Source: Roseomonas sp. OT10
GTDB lineage: Bacteria > Pseudomonadota > Alphaproteobacteria > Acetobacterales > Acetobacteraceae
Reading direction: 5' to 3'
Length of the DNA: 64,000 bases
NCBI RefSeq assembly: GCF_020991085.1
Contig: NZ_CP087719.1
Location: forward strand, 3,306,001-3,370,000
The notes under the pieces are model-generated. The model was not told the origin of the DNA. It searched no databases and worked only from the letters and a program-made list of their open reading frames with translations. The translations under genes and the position numbers were made by a program. Shown here piece by piece: positions 38,151-47,492 of the stretch (the first letter of the stretch is position 1; every line of letters begins with the position of its first letter).

Positions 38151-39590
38151 TCACTCGGCCGCCGCCGGCACCGCGTCGCGCTCGGCGACCCAGCGCTCGA
38201 TGCGGTCGGCCACGTCGCGGCCGTCGCGGATGCCCCAGACCACCAGCGAGGCGCCGCGCACGATGTCGCCCGCCGCGAAGACGCCCGGGATGGAGGTCAT
38301 CATCGTGCGGTGGTCCACCTTCAGCGTGCCCCAGCGGGTGACGGTCAGCGCGCTCTCGCCGAACAGCGCCGGCAGGTTCTCCGGGTCGAAGCCCAGCGCC
38401 TTGATGACCAGGTCCGCGCCCTCGACATACTCGCTGCCGGCGATCGGCTCGACCTGCTGGCGGCCGGTGGCGTCGGGCAGGCCCAGGTGCATCTTCACCG
38501 CGCGCACGCCCGTCACCACGCCATCCTTGCCCTCGAAGGCGTCGGGCGCGGAGAGCCAGGCGAAGTGCACGCCCTCCTCCTCCGCATTGGAGACCTCGCG
38601 CATCGAGCCGGGCATGTTCGCCTTGTCGCGGCGGTAGAGGCAGGTGACGGAGGCCGCGCCCTGGCGGATCGAGGTTCGCACGCAGTCCATCGCCGTGTCG
38701 CCGCCGCCGATGACGACGACGCGCTTGCCGGCGGCGTTCAGCGCGCCGCTCTCGAATTCCGCCACCTCGTCGCCCAGCCCCTTGCGGTTGGAGGCGATCA
38801 GGAAGTCCAGCGCCGGGACGACGCCGGCCAGTTCGTTGCCGTCCACCTTCACGTCGCGCGCGCGGTAGACGCCGGTGGCGACCAGCACCGCGTCGTGGCG
38901 GGCGCGCAGCTCGTGGAAGGAGATGTCCTTGCCGATGGCCACACCCAGCTCGAAGCGGATGCCCGCCTCCTCGAAGGACTTCCAGCGGCGGAGGACGACC
39001 TCCTTCTCCAGCTTGAAGTTCGGGATGCCGTAGATCATCAGGCCGCCCACGCGGTCGTGCCGGTCGTAGACGGTGACCTGCCAGCCGCGGCGGCGCAGGC
39101 GCTCGGCGGCGGCGAGGCCGGCGGGGCCGGCGCCGATGATGCCCACGCTCGCCTCGCGCTCCCGCGACGGCTTCGGCGGCTTCACCCAGCCGCGCTCCCA
39201 GGCGGTGTCGGTGATGTACTTCTCGACCGCGCCGATGGTGACGGAATCGAAGCCCGCCTCGATGACGCAGTTGCCTTCGCACAGCCGGTCCTGCGGGCAG
39301 ACGCGGCCGCAGACCTCGGGGAAGGTGTTGGTGGAGGCGGCCATCTCATAGGCCTCCTCCAGCCGCCCCTCGGCGGTCAGCTTCAGCCAGTCGGGGATGT
39401 TGTTGTTGAGCGGGCAGTGCACCTGACAGAAGGGCACGCCGCATTGCGAACAGCGGCTGGCCTGGGACGCGGCCCGCGACGGCTCGAAACGCTTGTAGAT
39501 CTCGTCGAAATCCTCGCGGCGTTGGTTGGCCGAGCGCTTGTCCGGCTGCTGCTGCTGGAGGCGGACAAACTGGAGCATGCGTTCGGCCAT
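38151..39590 (-). CDS. gltD: Glutamate synthase (NADPH), small subunit
   Basis: The 479-residue beta subunit, which takes electrons from NADPH through FAD to the alpha subunit. The N-terminal cysteines of two 4Fe-4S clusters are clear: CSQCGVPFCQVHCP and CGRVCPQDRLCEGNC. Two nucleotide-binding folds follow: FAD site VGIIGAGPAGLAAAERLRRR and NADPH site VVVIGGGDTAMDC. GVFAAGDIVRGASLVVWGI closes the FAD site. It is first in a gltD-gltB operon; the promoter should lie in the AT-rich stretch 39600-39780. Order D before B is common in alphaproteobacteria. Confidence 0.97.
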   Translation of the reverse strand: MAERMLQFVRLQQQQPDKRSANQRREDFDEIYKRFEPSRAASQASRCSQCGVPFCQVHCPLNNNIPDWLKLTAEGRLEEAYEMAASTNTFPEVCGRVCPQDRLCEGNCVIEAGFDSVTIGAVEKYITDTAWERGWVKPPKPSREREASVGIIGAGPAGLAAAERLRRRGWQVTVYDRHDRVGGLMIYGIPNFKLEKEVVLRRWKSFEEAGIRFELGVAIGKDISFHELRARHDAVLVATGVYRARDVKVDGNELAGVVPALDFLIASNRKGLGDEVAEFESGALNAAGKRVVVIGGGDTAMDCVRTSIRQGAASVTCLYRRDKANMPGSMREVSNAEEEGVHFAWLSAPDAFEGKDGVVTGVRAVKMHLGLPDATGRQQVEPIAGSEYVEGADLVIKALGFDPENLPALFGESALTVTRWGTLKVDHRTMMTSIPGVFAAGDIVRGASLVVWGIRDGRDVADRIERWVAERDAVPAAAE

Positions 39591-39659
39591 CGCGGATCCC
39601 CTGGCAAACCCGCAGGCAAGGCGGGGCTATGCGGCTGTTCGACCGCTAGATGACATGCC

Positions 39660-39785
39660 GTAATGGGTATGGCGAGGGCAAATTTTACCGCTAGGACAGT
39701 TTGGCTGTCCTTTATCCCCCATTCTCTAGTTGCGATTGATTTTCAACTCTCATCCATGCCGCTGAATAGGTCCGATACGGACTTT
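39660..39785 (-). promoter_or_regulatory. AT-rich regulatory region upstream of gltDB
   Basis: The 195 bases between gltD and the NDUFA9-like gene hold an AT-rich island unlike the surroundings. It includes a perfect 7-bp palindrome AGGACAG-TTTGG-CTGTCCT (39693-39711), AATTTTACC nearby, and GTCCG-TAT-CGGAC (39771-39783 region). On the gltD strand, TTGAAAATCAATCGC is a plausible -35 zone. The palindrome could be a regulator site for nitrogen control or the terminator of the preceding gene. No sigma-54 consensus was found. Confidence 0.45.
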
Positions 39786-40727
39786 TCAGGTTGGAACCGC
39801 CCGCCTTCCGCCGCCGGGGCGGAAGCGGGTGAGGTAGCGGGGCAGGATCGCCTCCAGCGAATGCGGGCTGACACCCAGCTCCGCCAGCCCGGGCAGGCTG
39901 CCCGAGACGACGTTGTCCCGCTTCAGCAGCAGGAGCTGGTCCCGGGTGAGCGGCTGGCCCAGCAGCAACTCGCCCAGCCGGGCCTGCAGCCGCGCCAGGC
40001 CCTCGGGCAGCTCCACCACCCGGCGCCGGCGGCGCGTCACCTCCAGCATGTACTCCATCAGCTCGCGGAAGCTGGCCTGCCGTGGCCCGCCCAGCTCGTA
40101 GGTCTGGCCCACCGCGTCCTCGCGCGTCAGCGCCGCCAGCACCGCGTCGGCGACGTCGCCCACATAGACCGGCTGGAACTTCGTCCCGCCGCCGATCACC
40201 GGGACGAAGGGCAGCATCCGCGCCATGCCGGCGAAGCGGTTGAAGAAATGGTCCTCCGGCCCGAAGACCACCGAGGGGCGCAGGATGGTGGCGCCGGGGA
40301 AGGCCGCGCGCACCGCCGCCTCCCCTTCCCCCTTGGTCTTGGCGTAGAGGCTCGCCGCCTGCGGGTCGGCGCCGATGGCGGACAGGTGCACCAGCCGCGA
40401 CACGCCGGCAGCCGCGGAGAGGCGGGCGACGCGGCCCGCATCCTCGACATGCACGCGGCGGAAGTCGCCTTCCCGCCTCTCGGCCAGGATGCCCACCAGG
40501 TTCACCACCATCCCGGCGCCCGCCACGGCGCGGGCCACCGCCGCCTCCTCCGCCAGGTTGACGGAGAGCGGCACGATCTGTCCCACCCGCCCCTGGGTGG
40601 AAAGCTGGCGCGCGGCCTCGCTGTCGCGCGTCGCGACGCGGACGATCATGTCGCGATGCGCCAGGCGCTGGACGACGTAGCGCCCGATGAAGCCGCTGCC
40701 GCCAAAGACCGTCGCCACGCGCCGCAT
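39786..40727 (-). CDS. NDUFA9-like SDR, complex I-associated
   Basis: A 313-residue atypical short-chain dehydrogenase of the NDUFA9 family, which in mitochondria binds NADPH and helps complex I assembly. The Rossmann motif is at the very start (VATVFGGSGFIGRYVVQRLA), then VNLVGILAERREGDFRRVHVE, HLSAIGADPQAASLYAKTKG (the YxxxK pair) and RPSVVFGPEDHFFNRFA. Start 40727 has GGAG six bases upstream; ATGs at 40733 and 40748 lack a well-spaced site. It is a lone gene upstream of gltDB on the same strand. The role beyond the family is not shown. Confidence 0.85.
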   Translation of the reverse strand: MRRVATVFGGSGFIGRYVVQRLAHRDMIVRVATRDSEAARQLSTQGRVGQIVPLSVNLAEEAAVARAVAGAGMVVNLVGILAERREGDFRRVHVEDAGRVARLSAAAGVSRLVHLSAIGADPQAASLYAKTKGEGEAAVRAAFPGATILRPSVVFGPEDHFFNRFAGMARMLPFVPVIGGGTKFQPVYVGDVADAVLAALTREDAVGQTYELGGPRQASFRELMEYMLEVTRRRRRVVELPEGLARLQARLGELLLGQPLTRDQLLLLKRDNVVSGSLPGLAELGVSPHSLEAILPRYLTRFRPGGGRRAVPT

Positions 40728-40942
40728 CGCCATCTCCGCCTGTTGCATCCGTGCCGGCGCCGCCAGGCGGCCCGGTATCGTGCTACGCCGGACCATATGG
40801 GGCGGCCCCGCGGGCGCCAAGGCATGCCCCCCGCGGCGGGCTCCTCGCCGCCGCAGGGGACCGTTGCGGAACCCCGTCCGGGGGTGTCTTGACGACCTCT
40901 GCGGGGGCCCGTAGAAGCCGCGCCAACGAGACCGCAGCCTGT

Positions 40943-41026
<84 letters not shown>

Positions 41027-41063
41027 TTTCTCCTCCGCTCCCCCGACGACCGAGAGAACCCTG

Positions 41064-41717
41064 ATGGGGAGCACCCTCTTCATGCCGAACGCCACCATCC
41101 GCCTGCATCGCGGCGACCTGCCGGCCGGGTTGTCGCTCGGCCCCGTCGTGGCGATCGACACGGAGACGATGGGGCTGAACCCGCATCGCGACCGGCTCTG
41201 CCTGGTGCAGCTCTCCTCCGGCGACGGCACCGCGCATTGCGTGCAGATCGTGCCGGACGCGCTGGGCGGCCGCGGCGCCGACTGCCCGAACCTGAAGCGG
41301 CTGCTTGCCGATCCCGCGACGGTGAAGCTGTTCCACTTCGCCCGCTTCGACGTCGCCATCCTCTACCAGGCGCTGGGGGTCGAGGTGGCGCCGGTCCGCT
41401 GCACCAAGGTCGCCGCCAAGCTGGTGCGCACCTTCACCGACCGGCACGGGCTGAAGGACCTCTGCCGCGAGCTTCTGGGCGTGGAGATCTCGAAGCAGCA
41501 GCAGACCAGCGACTGGGGCGCGCCGGATCTGAGCGCCGAGCAGCTCGCCTATGCCGCCTCCGACGTGCTGTACCTGCATGCGCTCTGGGAGCGCCTGGAG
41601 GCCCTGCTGCGCCGCGAGGGGCGCCTGGAGCTGGCCGAGGCCTGCTTCCGCTTCCTGCCCGCGCGGGGCCGCCTGGACCTGCTGGGCTACGACGCGCCCG
41701 ACATCTTCGCGCACTGA
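41064..41717 (+). CDS. rnd: Short ribonuclease D (3'-5' exonuclease)
   Basis: A 217-residue DEDDy exonuclease. The catalytic acids are seen as D32 and E34 (AIDTETMGL), the Asp in HFARFDVAIL and the final Tyr/Asp in YAASDVLYL. E. coli RNase D is longer, with HRDC domains; the short form is normal in alphaproteobacteria. It trims the 3' ends of tRNA precursors, so its place 38 bases after a tRNA gene is suggestive. ATG at 41064 is used, though 41082 with GGGGAG upstream is equally plausible. Confidence 0.9.
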   Translation: MGSTLFMPNATIRLHRGDLPAGLSLGPVVAIDTETMGLNPHRDRLCLVQLSSGDGTAHCVQIVPDALGGRGADCPNLKRLLADPATVKLFHFARFDVAILYQALGVEVAPVRCTKVAAKLVRTFTDRHGLKDLCRELLGVEISKQQQTSDWGAPDLSAEQLAYAASDVLYLHALWERLEALLRREGRLELAEACFRFLPARGRLDLLGYDAPDIFAH

Positions 41718-41754
41718 TCCTCGCAGGCCACTGGGATGCCCCGGAGGTTGTGGC

Positions 41755-42798
41755 ATGCTTCTTGTTAAGGCGTCGCAGGCTCACGTTGACCCCCAGGGCG
41801 GGGCACCCCATAACGGGGCGGTGAACGCTCCACACCCCGATACCGACCTGGCCGCCGCCCGGCGGGTGCTGGAGACCGAAGCCGAGGGCCTGCGCGCCCT
41901 CTCCGCCGCCCTGGACCACCGCTTCCGGGCCGCCGTCTCGCTGCTGGCACAGGCCACGGGGCGGGTGGTGGTCTCCGGCATGGGCAAGTCCGGCCATGTC
42001 GGGCGCAAGGTCGCCGCCACCCTCGCCTCGACCGGCACGCCCGCCCTCTTCGTCCATCCGGCCGAGGCGTCGCATGGCGACCTGGGCATGATCCTGCCTG
42101 GCGACGCGGTGCTGGCGCTCTCCAACAGCGGCGAGACCAGCGAGCTGGCCGACCTCGTCGGCCACACCCGCCGCTTCGCCCTGCCGCTCGTCGCCATCAC
42201 CGGCCGGGCGGAGAGCACCCTCGCCCGCGCCGCCGACGTGGCGCTGGTGCTGCCGCCCGCGCCCGAGGCCTGCCCGATGGGCCTCGCCCCCACCACCTCC
42301 ACCACCCTGCAGCTTGCCCTGGGCGACGCGCTGGCGGTGGCGCTGCTGCAGCGGCGCGGCTTCACCGCGGCCGATTTCCGTGTCTTCCACCCGGGCGGCA
42401 AGCTCGGCGCCCGGCTGCTGCGGGTCGGCGAGCTGATGCACAAGGGGGCGGACATCCCCCTGACCACCCCGGAAACCCGCATGGACGCCGCGCTGGTCAC
42501 CATGACCGCCAAGCGCTTCGGCTGCCTGGGCGTGGTGGAGGACGGAGCCCTCGCCGGGATCATCACGGATGGCGACCTGCGCCGCGCCCTCGATTCGGGC
42601 CGTGCCGACCTGCTCTCCCTCAGCGCGGGAGAGGTGATGACGCGCGGCCCGCGCACCATCGGGCCGGAGGCGCTGGCCGCCGAGGCGCTGCGGCAGATGA
42701 ACGAGGGGCCGATCACCACCCTGTTCGTGGTGGACGAGGCGCGGGCGCCGCTGGGCATCCTGCACGTCCACGACCTGCTGCGCGCCGGCATCGCGTGA
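41755..42798 (+). CDS. kdsD: Arabinose-5-phosphate isomerase (KdsD/KpsF)
   Basis: Makes D-arabinose 5-phosphate, precursor of the LPS sugar Kdo. A sugar isomerase (SIS) domain comes first (VVVSGMGKSGHVGRKVAATL, HPAEASHGDLGMI, ALSNSGETSELADLV), then two CBS domains (VGELMHKGADIPLTTP, GIITDGDLRRAL, GILHVHDLLRAGIA). ATG 41755 has GGAGG eight bases upstream and gives 347 residues; GTG 41821 would give 325, nearer the family norm, so the start is uncertain. It heads the lpt operon: its stop overlaps the lptC start (GTGA). Confidence 0.95.
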   Translation: MLLVKASQAHVDPQGGAPHNGAVNAPHPDTDLAAARRVLETEAEGLRALSAALDHRFRAAVSLLAQATGRVVVSGMGKSGHVGRKVAATLASTGTPALFVHPAEASHGDLGMILPGDAVLALSNSGETSELADLVGHTRRFALPLVAITGRAESTLARAADVALVLPPAPEACPMGLAPTTSTTLQLALGDALAVALLQRRGFTAADFRVFHPGGKLGARLLRVGELMHKGADIPLTTPETRMDAALVTMTAKRFGCLGVVEDGALAGIITDGDLRRALDSGRADLLSLSAGEVMTRGPRTIGPEALAAEALRQMNEGPITTLFVVDEARAPLGILHVHDLLRAGIA

Positions 42799-43550
42799 AT
42801 GGCCGGAGCGATCCGCACGCCATGGGCACCCCAGACCCGCTCCGCTCCGAGGCCGGCACCCCGCGCATGAGCGGCACCGCCGACCCCGTGCCCTTCCCCG
42901 GCCGCGGCCCGGCGGCCGGGGCGCTGCCGGAGCCCTCGCGCGTCCGGCGGCGCTACAGCCGCGGCGCCATGCTGCGCCGCCGCTGGCTGATCCGCGGGGT
43001 GAAGTGGCTGCTGCCGCTCGCGGCCCTGGCGCTGCTCTCCGCCATCGCCCTCTGGCCGGAATTCGACCGGGCGGAGGACCGCGCCCGGCTCTCCTTCCGC
43101 CGCGTCACCCGCGACGTGGCGGGCAGCGCGCGGGTGGTCTCGCCGCGCTACCAGGGGATCGACGAGCAGGGCCGCCCCTACAACGTCACCGCCGCGACCG
43201 CCACGCAGGCCGTCGCCGATTCGCCGATCGCGCTGGAGCAGCCGCGAGCGGACGTGCTGATGTCCGACGGCGCCTGGGTGCTGCTGGAGAGCGACCGGGG
43301 CGTGTACGACAAGGCCGCCGCCCGCCTGGACCTGGAGGGCAACGTGACCCTCTGGCACGACAACGGCTCCACCCTGCGCACGGAGGCGGCGCAGATCCGC
43401 ATCGACCAGGGCCGGGCCGAGGGCGACCGGCCGGTGGCGGCGCAGGGCCCCTTCGGAACCCTGACCGCCGATGGCTTCCGGCTGGAGGACCGCGGCAAGG
43501 TGGTCGTCTTCACCGGCAATGCCCATGCCATGCTGGAAGGCAGCCGATGA
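42795..43550 (+). CDS. lptC: LPS export protein LptC
   Basis: A single-pass inner-membrane protein whose periplasmic part passes LPS from LptBFG to LptA. About 251 residues from a GTG overlapping the kdsD stop; ATGs at 42822 and 42867 are alternatives because the first ~60 residues are disordered. The membrane helix is GVKWLLPLAALALLSAIALW and the rest is beta-rich jellyroll sequence with repeating YNVTAATATQ and LEGNVTLWHDNGSTLRTEAA patterns. Gene order kdsD-lptC-lptA-lptB confirms the call. Confidence 0.92.
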   Translation: MNGRSDPHAMGTPDPLRSEAGTPRMSGTADPVPFPGRGPAAGALPEPSRVRRRYSRGAMLRRRWLIRGVKWLLPLAALALLSAIALWPEFDRAEDRARLSFRRVTRDVAGSARVVSPRYQGIDEQGRPYNVTAATATQAVADSPIALEQPRADVLMSDGAWVLLESDRGVYDKAAARLDLEGNVTLWHDNGSTLRTEAAQIRIDQGRAEGDRPVAAQGPFGTLTADGFRLEDRGKVVVFTGNAHAMLEGSR

Positions 43551-44575
43551 CCCGCTCCCCCTCCCCCGGCATCCCGCGGAAGGGCGCCCCGCGGCTCGCC
43601 GTCGCCCTGCTGGCGGTGCTGTTGGCCGGCCCGCCGCCGCGTCCCGCCGCGGCGCAGTCGCTGGACATGACCCAAGGCGGCCCCACCGAGGTCACCTCCA
43701 CCGACGGCATCGAATGGCGCCAGCAGGAGCAGGTGGTGATCGCCCGCGGCAACGCCCGCGCCATCCGCGACGGCGTGACGCTGGAGGCGGACCGGCTGAT
43801 CGCCCGCTACCGCAACCGTGGTGGATCGGGGGGAGGCGGGGCGCAGCCGACCGCGGCCCAGCCCGGCGAGAATCCCATGTCGGGCGGCGAGATCTGGCGC
43901 CTGGAGGCGGAGGGCAACGTCCGCATCTCCACCGCCACCGACCGGGCGCAAGGTGACCGCGCCATCTACGACATGGACCAGGCGGTCATGGTGCTGACCG
44001 GCCGCAACCTGCAGCTCAACACGCCGCAGGACACGATCCGCGCCCGCGACAGCCTGGAATACTGGCCGCAGAAGCGCATGGCCGTGGCCCGTGGCGCCGC
44101 CACCGTGACCACCGAGGACAACCGCCGGATCCAGGCGGACACGCTGGTCGGCTACTTCCTGGAGAACCCGCCGGCGCCGCAGACCGCCGCCGCGCGGCCG
44201 GCGGCCCGCCCCGGCGCGCCCGCTCCGGCGGCGCGCGCGGTGCCCGGCGAGGGCTCGAAGCTCGACCGCGTGGAGATCTTCGGCAATGTCGAGATCCGCA
44301 CTGCCGACGAGGTCGTGCGCGGCGACCGCGGCGTCTACAGCCCCGTGACCGGCGTGGCGCGCCTGCTGGGCAATGTCCGCATCACCCGCGGCGAGAACCA
44401 GCTCAACGGCTCCGAGGCGATCGTGAACCTGCGCAGCGGCATCTCCCGCCTCGTCTCCGCGCCCGGCAGCCGGGTGCAGGGGCTGGTGCTGCCGCAGTCG
44501 GGGCAGGCGCCACCCGGCGGACGGGGCCAGCAGGGCGGCCAGGGCCAGAACCGCGGCGGGGGAGCCACGCGATGA
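43547..44575 (+). CDS. lptA: LPS transport periplasmic protein LptA, long form
   Basis: The periplasmic bridge protein that carries LPS between the inner and outer membranes. The signal peptide is [21 protein letters not shown]. The beta-jellyroll (OstA) repeats follow: [40 protein letters not shown] and, after a Pro/Ala linker at ~225-248, [20 protein letters not shown]. At 342 residues it is about twice the E. coli protein and seems to hold extra repeats, plus a Gly/Gln-rich tail. It overlaps lptC and lptB by four bases each. Confidence 0.92.
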   Translation: MTRSPSPGIPRKGAPRLAVALLAVLLAGPPPRPAAAQSLDMTQGGPTEVTSTDGIEWRQQEQVVIARGNARAIRDGVTLEADRLIARYRNRGGSGGGGAQPTAAQPGENPMSGGEIWRLEAEGNVRISTATDRAQGDRAIYDMDQAVMVLTGRNLQLNTPQDTIRARDSLEYWPQKRMAVARGAATVTTEDNRRIQADTLVGYFLENPPAPQTAAARPAARPGAPAPAARAVPGEGSKLDRVEIFGNVEIRTADEVVRGDRGVYSPVTGVARLLGNVRITRGENQLNGSEAIVNLRSGISRLVSAPGSRVQGLVLPQSGQAPPGGRGQQGGQGQNRGGGATR

Positions 44576-45339
44576 GTGCCGCCGCGGCGAGGGAGAAGGA
44601 CCTGCGCGTGGTCGCGGAAGGCGGCCTCGTCGCGAAGGGGCTGGGCAAGCGCTACAAGAAGCGGCCCGTGGTGCGGAACGTCTCGCTCAACCTCCGGCGG
44701 GGCGAGGCGGTGGGGCTGCTCGGCCCCAACGGCGCGGGCAAGACCACGACCTTCTACATGATGACCGGCCTCGTCCGCCCGGACGAGGGCCAGGTCTTCC
44801 TCGACGGCCACGACGTCACGCTGCTGCCCATGTACCGGCGGGCACGGCTGGGCCTGGGCTACCTGCCACAGGAGGCCTCGATCTTCCGGGGCCTCTCGGT
44901 GGAGGACAACATCCGCGCCGCGCTGGAGGTGGTGGAGCCCAAGCGCGACCGCCGCGAGGAGATGCTGGACGGGCTGCTGGCGGAGTTCGGCATCAGCCAC
45001 CTGCGCCGCGCGCCCGCGCTGGCCCTGTCGGGCGGCGAGCGGCGGCGCTGCGAGATCGCGCGCGCCCTGGCGACGCATCCCGACTACATCCTGCTCGACG
45101 AGCCGCTGGCGGGCATCGACCCCATCGCGGTCGGCGAGATCCGTGATCTGGTCAAGCACCTGAAGAACCGCGGCATCGGCGTGCTGATCACCGACCACAA
45201 CGTGCGCGAGACGCTGGAGATCATCGACCGCGCCTATATCCTGCACGACGGCCAGGTGCTGATGGAGGGCAGCCCCCGCGACATCGTGGCGCATGAGGGC
45301 GTGCGCCGCGTCTACCTCGGGGAGCGGTTCAGCCTCTAG
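44572..45339 (+). CDS. lptB: LPS export ABC transporter ATPase LptB
   Basis: A 255-residue cytoplasmic ATPase that powers LPS extraction with LptFG. Walker A is GPNGAGKT (51-58), the signature is [16 protein letters not shown], Walker B is [13 protein letters not shown] and the switch histidine is in [10 protein letters not shown]. The first ~20 residues are an extension relative to E. coli. It overlaps lptA by four bases and its stop directly precedes the rpoN ATG. Confidence 0.98.
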   Translation: MSAAAAREKDLRVVAEGGLVAKGLGKRYKKRPVVRNVSLNLRRGEAVGLLGPNGAGKTTTFYMMTGLVRPDEGQVFLDGHDVTLLPMYRRARLGLGYLPQEASIFRGLSVEDNIRAALEVVEPKRDRREEMLDGLLAEFGISHLRRAPALALSGGERRRCEIARALATHPDYILLDEPLAGIDPIAVGEIRDLVKHLKNRGIGVLITDHNVRETLEIIDRAYILHDGQVLMEGSPRDIVAHEGVRRVYLGERFSL

Positions 45340-46824
45340 ATGTCCTTCTCCCTCGGTCCCAGGCTCGACTTCCGCCAGACCCAGTCGCTGGTGATGACGC
45401 CGCAGCTGCGGCAGGCCATCAAGCTGCTGCAGTCATCGAACATGGAGGTCGTCGCCTTCGTCGAGGAGGAGCTGGAGCGCAACCCGCTGCTGGAGCGCGA
45501 CGAGGGGGAGCGCGAGCGTCCCGGCGAGGCCGGGGAGGAACCGGGCATCGCCACGGCGGGCCCGGGCGGCGAGGCGGCTGCCGACCTCGCCCTGCTGATG
45601 CCCACCGGGGCGGAGGCGCCGCTCGACCTGCATGATACGCAGAACCTCTACGAGGCGTCCGAGGCGCCGCAGGGCCCGCGCGGCGGCGGCAGCTTCGAGG
45701 AGGACGAGCGCGGCATCGACGACCTGGCCGTCGAGCGCCCGCGCTCCCTGCGCGAGGAGCTGGCGGAGCAGGCGCGGCTGAGCTTCCACACGCCGCAGGA
45801 GCGCCTGATCGCCGGACAGCTGATCGCCCTGCTCGACCCCGCCGGCAGGCTGTCGCTCCCCGATGCCGCCATCGCCGGCGCGCTGGGCTGCGCGGAGGCG
45901 GACGTCGCCGCGGTGCGCGCCCGGATGCAGCGCTTCGAGCCGGTGGGGCTCTTCGCCCGCGACCTGGCGGAATGCCTCGCCGCCCAACTGGCCGAGAAGA
46001 ACCGCCTGGACCCCGCCATGCAGGCGCTGCTGCAGAACCTGGAGCTGCTGGCCCGGCGGGACATGCCGGCGCTGCTGCGGATCTGCGGCGTGGACATGGC
46101 GGACCTGGCGGAGATGGTGGCGGAGATCCGCCGCCTCGATCCCAAGCCCGGCGCGTCCTTCGACGGCAACCCCGCCCCGACGGTGGTGCCGGACGTGCTG
46201 ATGCGCCGCGGCCCCGATGGCGGCTGGCTGCTGGAGCTGAACCCCGAGACGCTGCCGCGGGTGCTAGTCAATCGCGGCTTCCATGCTGCGGCGCACACGA
46301 CCCTGCGCTCCCGCGAGGATCGCGCCTTCCTGGCGGAGCGGCTGCAGAGCGCGAACTGGCTGGTGAAGTCGCTGGAGCAGCGCGCGAACACCATCCTGAA
46401 GGTCTCGGCCGAGATCGTGCGTCGCCAGGACGGCTTCTTCCGCCACGGCATCGCGCATCTGCGGCCGCTGATCCTGCGCGACGTGGCGGAGGAGGTGGAG
46501 ATGCACGAGAGCACCGTCTCCCGCGTCACCGCCAACAAGTACATCGCCACCCCGCGCGGCACCTTCGAGCTGAAGTTCTTCTTCACCACCGCCATCGCCG
46601 GGACGACCGGCGAGACCTTCTCGGCGGAGGCGATCCGCCACCGCATCCGCGACATGATCGGGGCGGAGCGGTCGGAGGAGATCCTCTCCGATGACGCGAT
46701 CGTGGAGCGCCTGCGTTCGGAAGGGGTGGACATCGCCCGGCGGACGGTGGCCAAATACAGGGAGGCGCTGCGGATACCGAGTTCCGTGCAGCGCAAGCGG
46801 GAAAAGGCCGTTCCGGCCTTCTGA
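45340..46824 (+). CDS. rpoN: RNA polymerase sigma-54 factor
   Basis: A 494-residue alternative sigma factor that needs enhancer-binding ATPases to open promoters, used for nitrogen and other functions. Region I is Gln-rich (RLDFRQTQSLVMTPQLRQAI), a long acidic region II follows, the core-binding part starts near 110, and the RpoN box is IARRTVAKYREALRIPSS near the end. The last-gene spacing from lptB is zero. Clustering of lptAB with rpoN is typical of proteobacteria. Confidence 0.98.
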   Translation: MSFSLGPRLDFRQTQSLVMTPQLRQAIKLLQSSNMEVVAFVEEELERNPLLERDEGERERPGEAGEEPGIATAGPGGEAAADLALLMPTGAEAPLDLHDTQNLYEASEAPQGPRGGGSFEEDERGIDDLAVERPRSLREELAEQARLSFHTPQERLIAGQLIALLDPAGRLSLPDAAIAGALGCAEADVAAVRARMQRFEPVGLFARDLAECLAAQLAEKNRLDPAMQALLQNLELLARRDMPALLRICGVDMADLAEMVAEIRRLDPKPGASFDGNPAPTVVPDVLMRRGPDGGWLLELNPETLPRVLVNRGFHAAAHTTLRSREDRAFLAERLQSANWLVKSLEQRANTILKVSAEIVRRQDGFFRHGIAHLRPLILRDVAEEVEMHESTVSRVTANKYIATPRGTFELKFFFTTAIAGTTGETFSAEAIRHRIRDMIGAERSEEILSDDAIVERLRSEGVDIARRTVAKYREALRIPSSVQRKREKAVPAF

Positions 46825-46874
46825 ACGCCCCGGAACGGTCCCTCCCGCGCCAGCAGAGGAGGTTCGCTCCGATC

Positions 46875-47291
46875 ATGCACATCACCGTCGCCGGCAAGCA
46901 GGTGGAAACCGGAGAGGCCCTGAAGGTCCACGTGGCCGATGGGCTGTCCGAGATCGCCCGCAAGTACTTCGATCATGCGATCGAGGCGCGTGTCACCTTC
47001 CGCCGGAACCGTGGCTTCTTCGCCTGTGACATCAACCTCCATGCGGCCCGGGGCCTGTCGATGCAGGCCGAGGGCGAGAGCACGGATGCGCACCGCGCCT
47101 TCAGCGTGGCGGCGGAACACATGGCGAAACGGCTGCGGCGCACCCGGCGCAGGATGAGCGAGCATGGCCGGAGCCTGGCCGAAGGCCGGGTGACGGAAGG
47201 CACGGTGCTGAATGGCGGAGCCGAGCTGACACCCGAGGAATCCGCCGAGGCGGACGCCCTGCTGGCCGAGGATCGCCTGACCCGGAACTGA
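46875..47291 (+). CDS. hpf: Ribosome hibernation promoting factor, short form
   Basis: A 138-residue HPF/RaiA-type protein that binds the 30S subunit and silences ribosomes in stationary phase. The beta-alpha-beta-beta-beta-alpha fold is seen from MHITVAGKQVETGEALKVHV to FSVAAEHMAKRLRRTRRRMS, with the basic final helix. The long form usual in alphaproteobacteria adds a ~55-residue dimerisation domain, which is missing. Instead there is an acidic tail ELTPEESAEADALLAEDR. It sits 50 bases after rpoN and is followed by a terminator; ptsN, the common next gene, is absent here. Confidence 0.9.
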   Translation: MHITVAGKQVETGEALKVHVADGLSEIARKYFDHAIEARVTFRRNRGFFACDINLHAARGLSMQAEGESTDAHRAFSVAAEHMAKRLRRTRRRMSEHGRSLAEGRVTEGTVLNGGAELTPEESAEADALLAEDRLTRN

Positions 47292-47303
47292 CGGCCCGTG
47301 CGG

Positions 47304-47326
47304 GAGGGGCGGCGTGCCGCCCCTTT
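47304..47326 (+). terminator. Intrinsic terminator after hpf
   Basis: GGGGCGGC (47306-47313) pairs perfectly with GCCGCCCC (47316-47323), followed by TTTCC. It lies 15 bases after the hpf stop and closes the kdsD-lpt-rpoN-hpf operon. With only a two-base loop drawn tight, the real loop is likely four bases. Confidence 0.75.
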
Positions 47327-47492
47327 CCGCCCTGGTGATCCTGTGGCGTATCCGCACCGGCTGCGCCTCGGCACTGTTCGATCCAGACAAGGCCGCTCGC
47401 CCGCCTTATCTCCGTTCCATCACAGGGAACGAAAGGAAGCGGTTCCGACCGGTGTCGACCGCGCGGCGGGCCGCCCGGCCGACGCCGTAGCG

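Noticed and set aside
41755-41820. A separate small gene ahead of kdsD
   Set aside because: The stretch is in frame with kdsD and has a good ribosome-binding site, so it is more likely an N-terminal extension or an alternative start than an independent gene.
47292-47492. A frameshifted C-terminal HPF domain downstream of hpf
   Set aside because: The bases after the stop form a terminator within 15 bases and no reading frame there resembles the HPF dimerisation domain.
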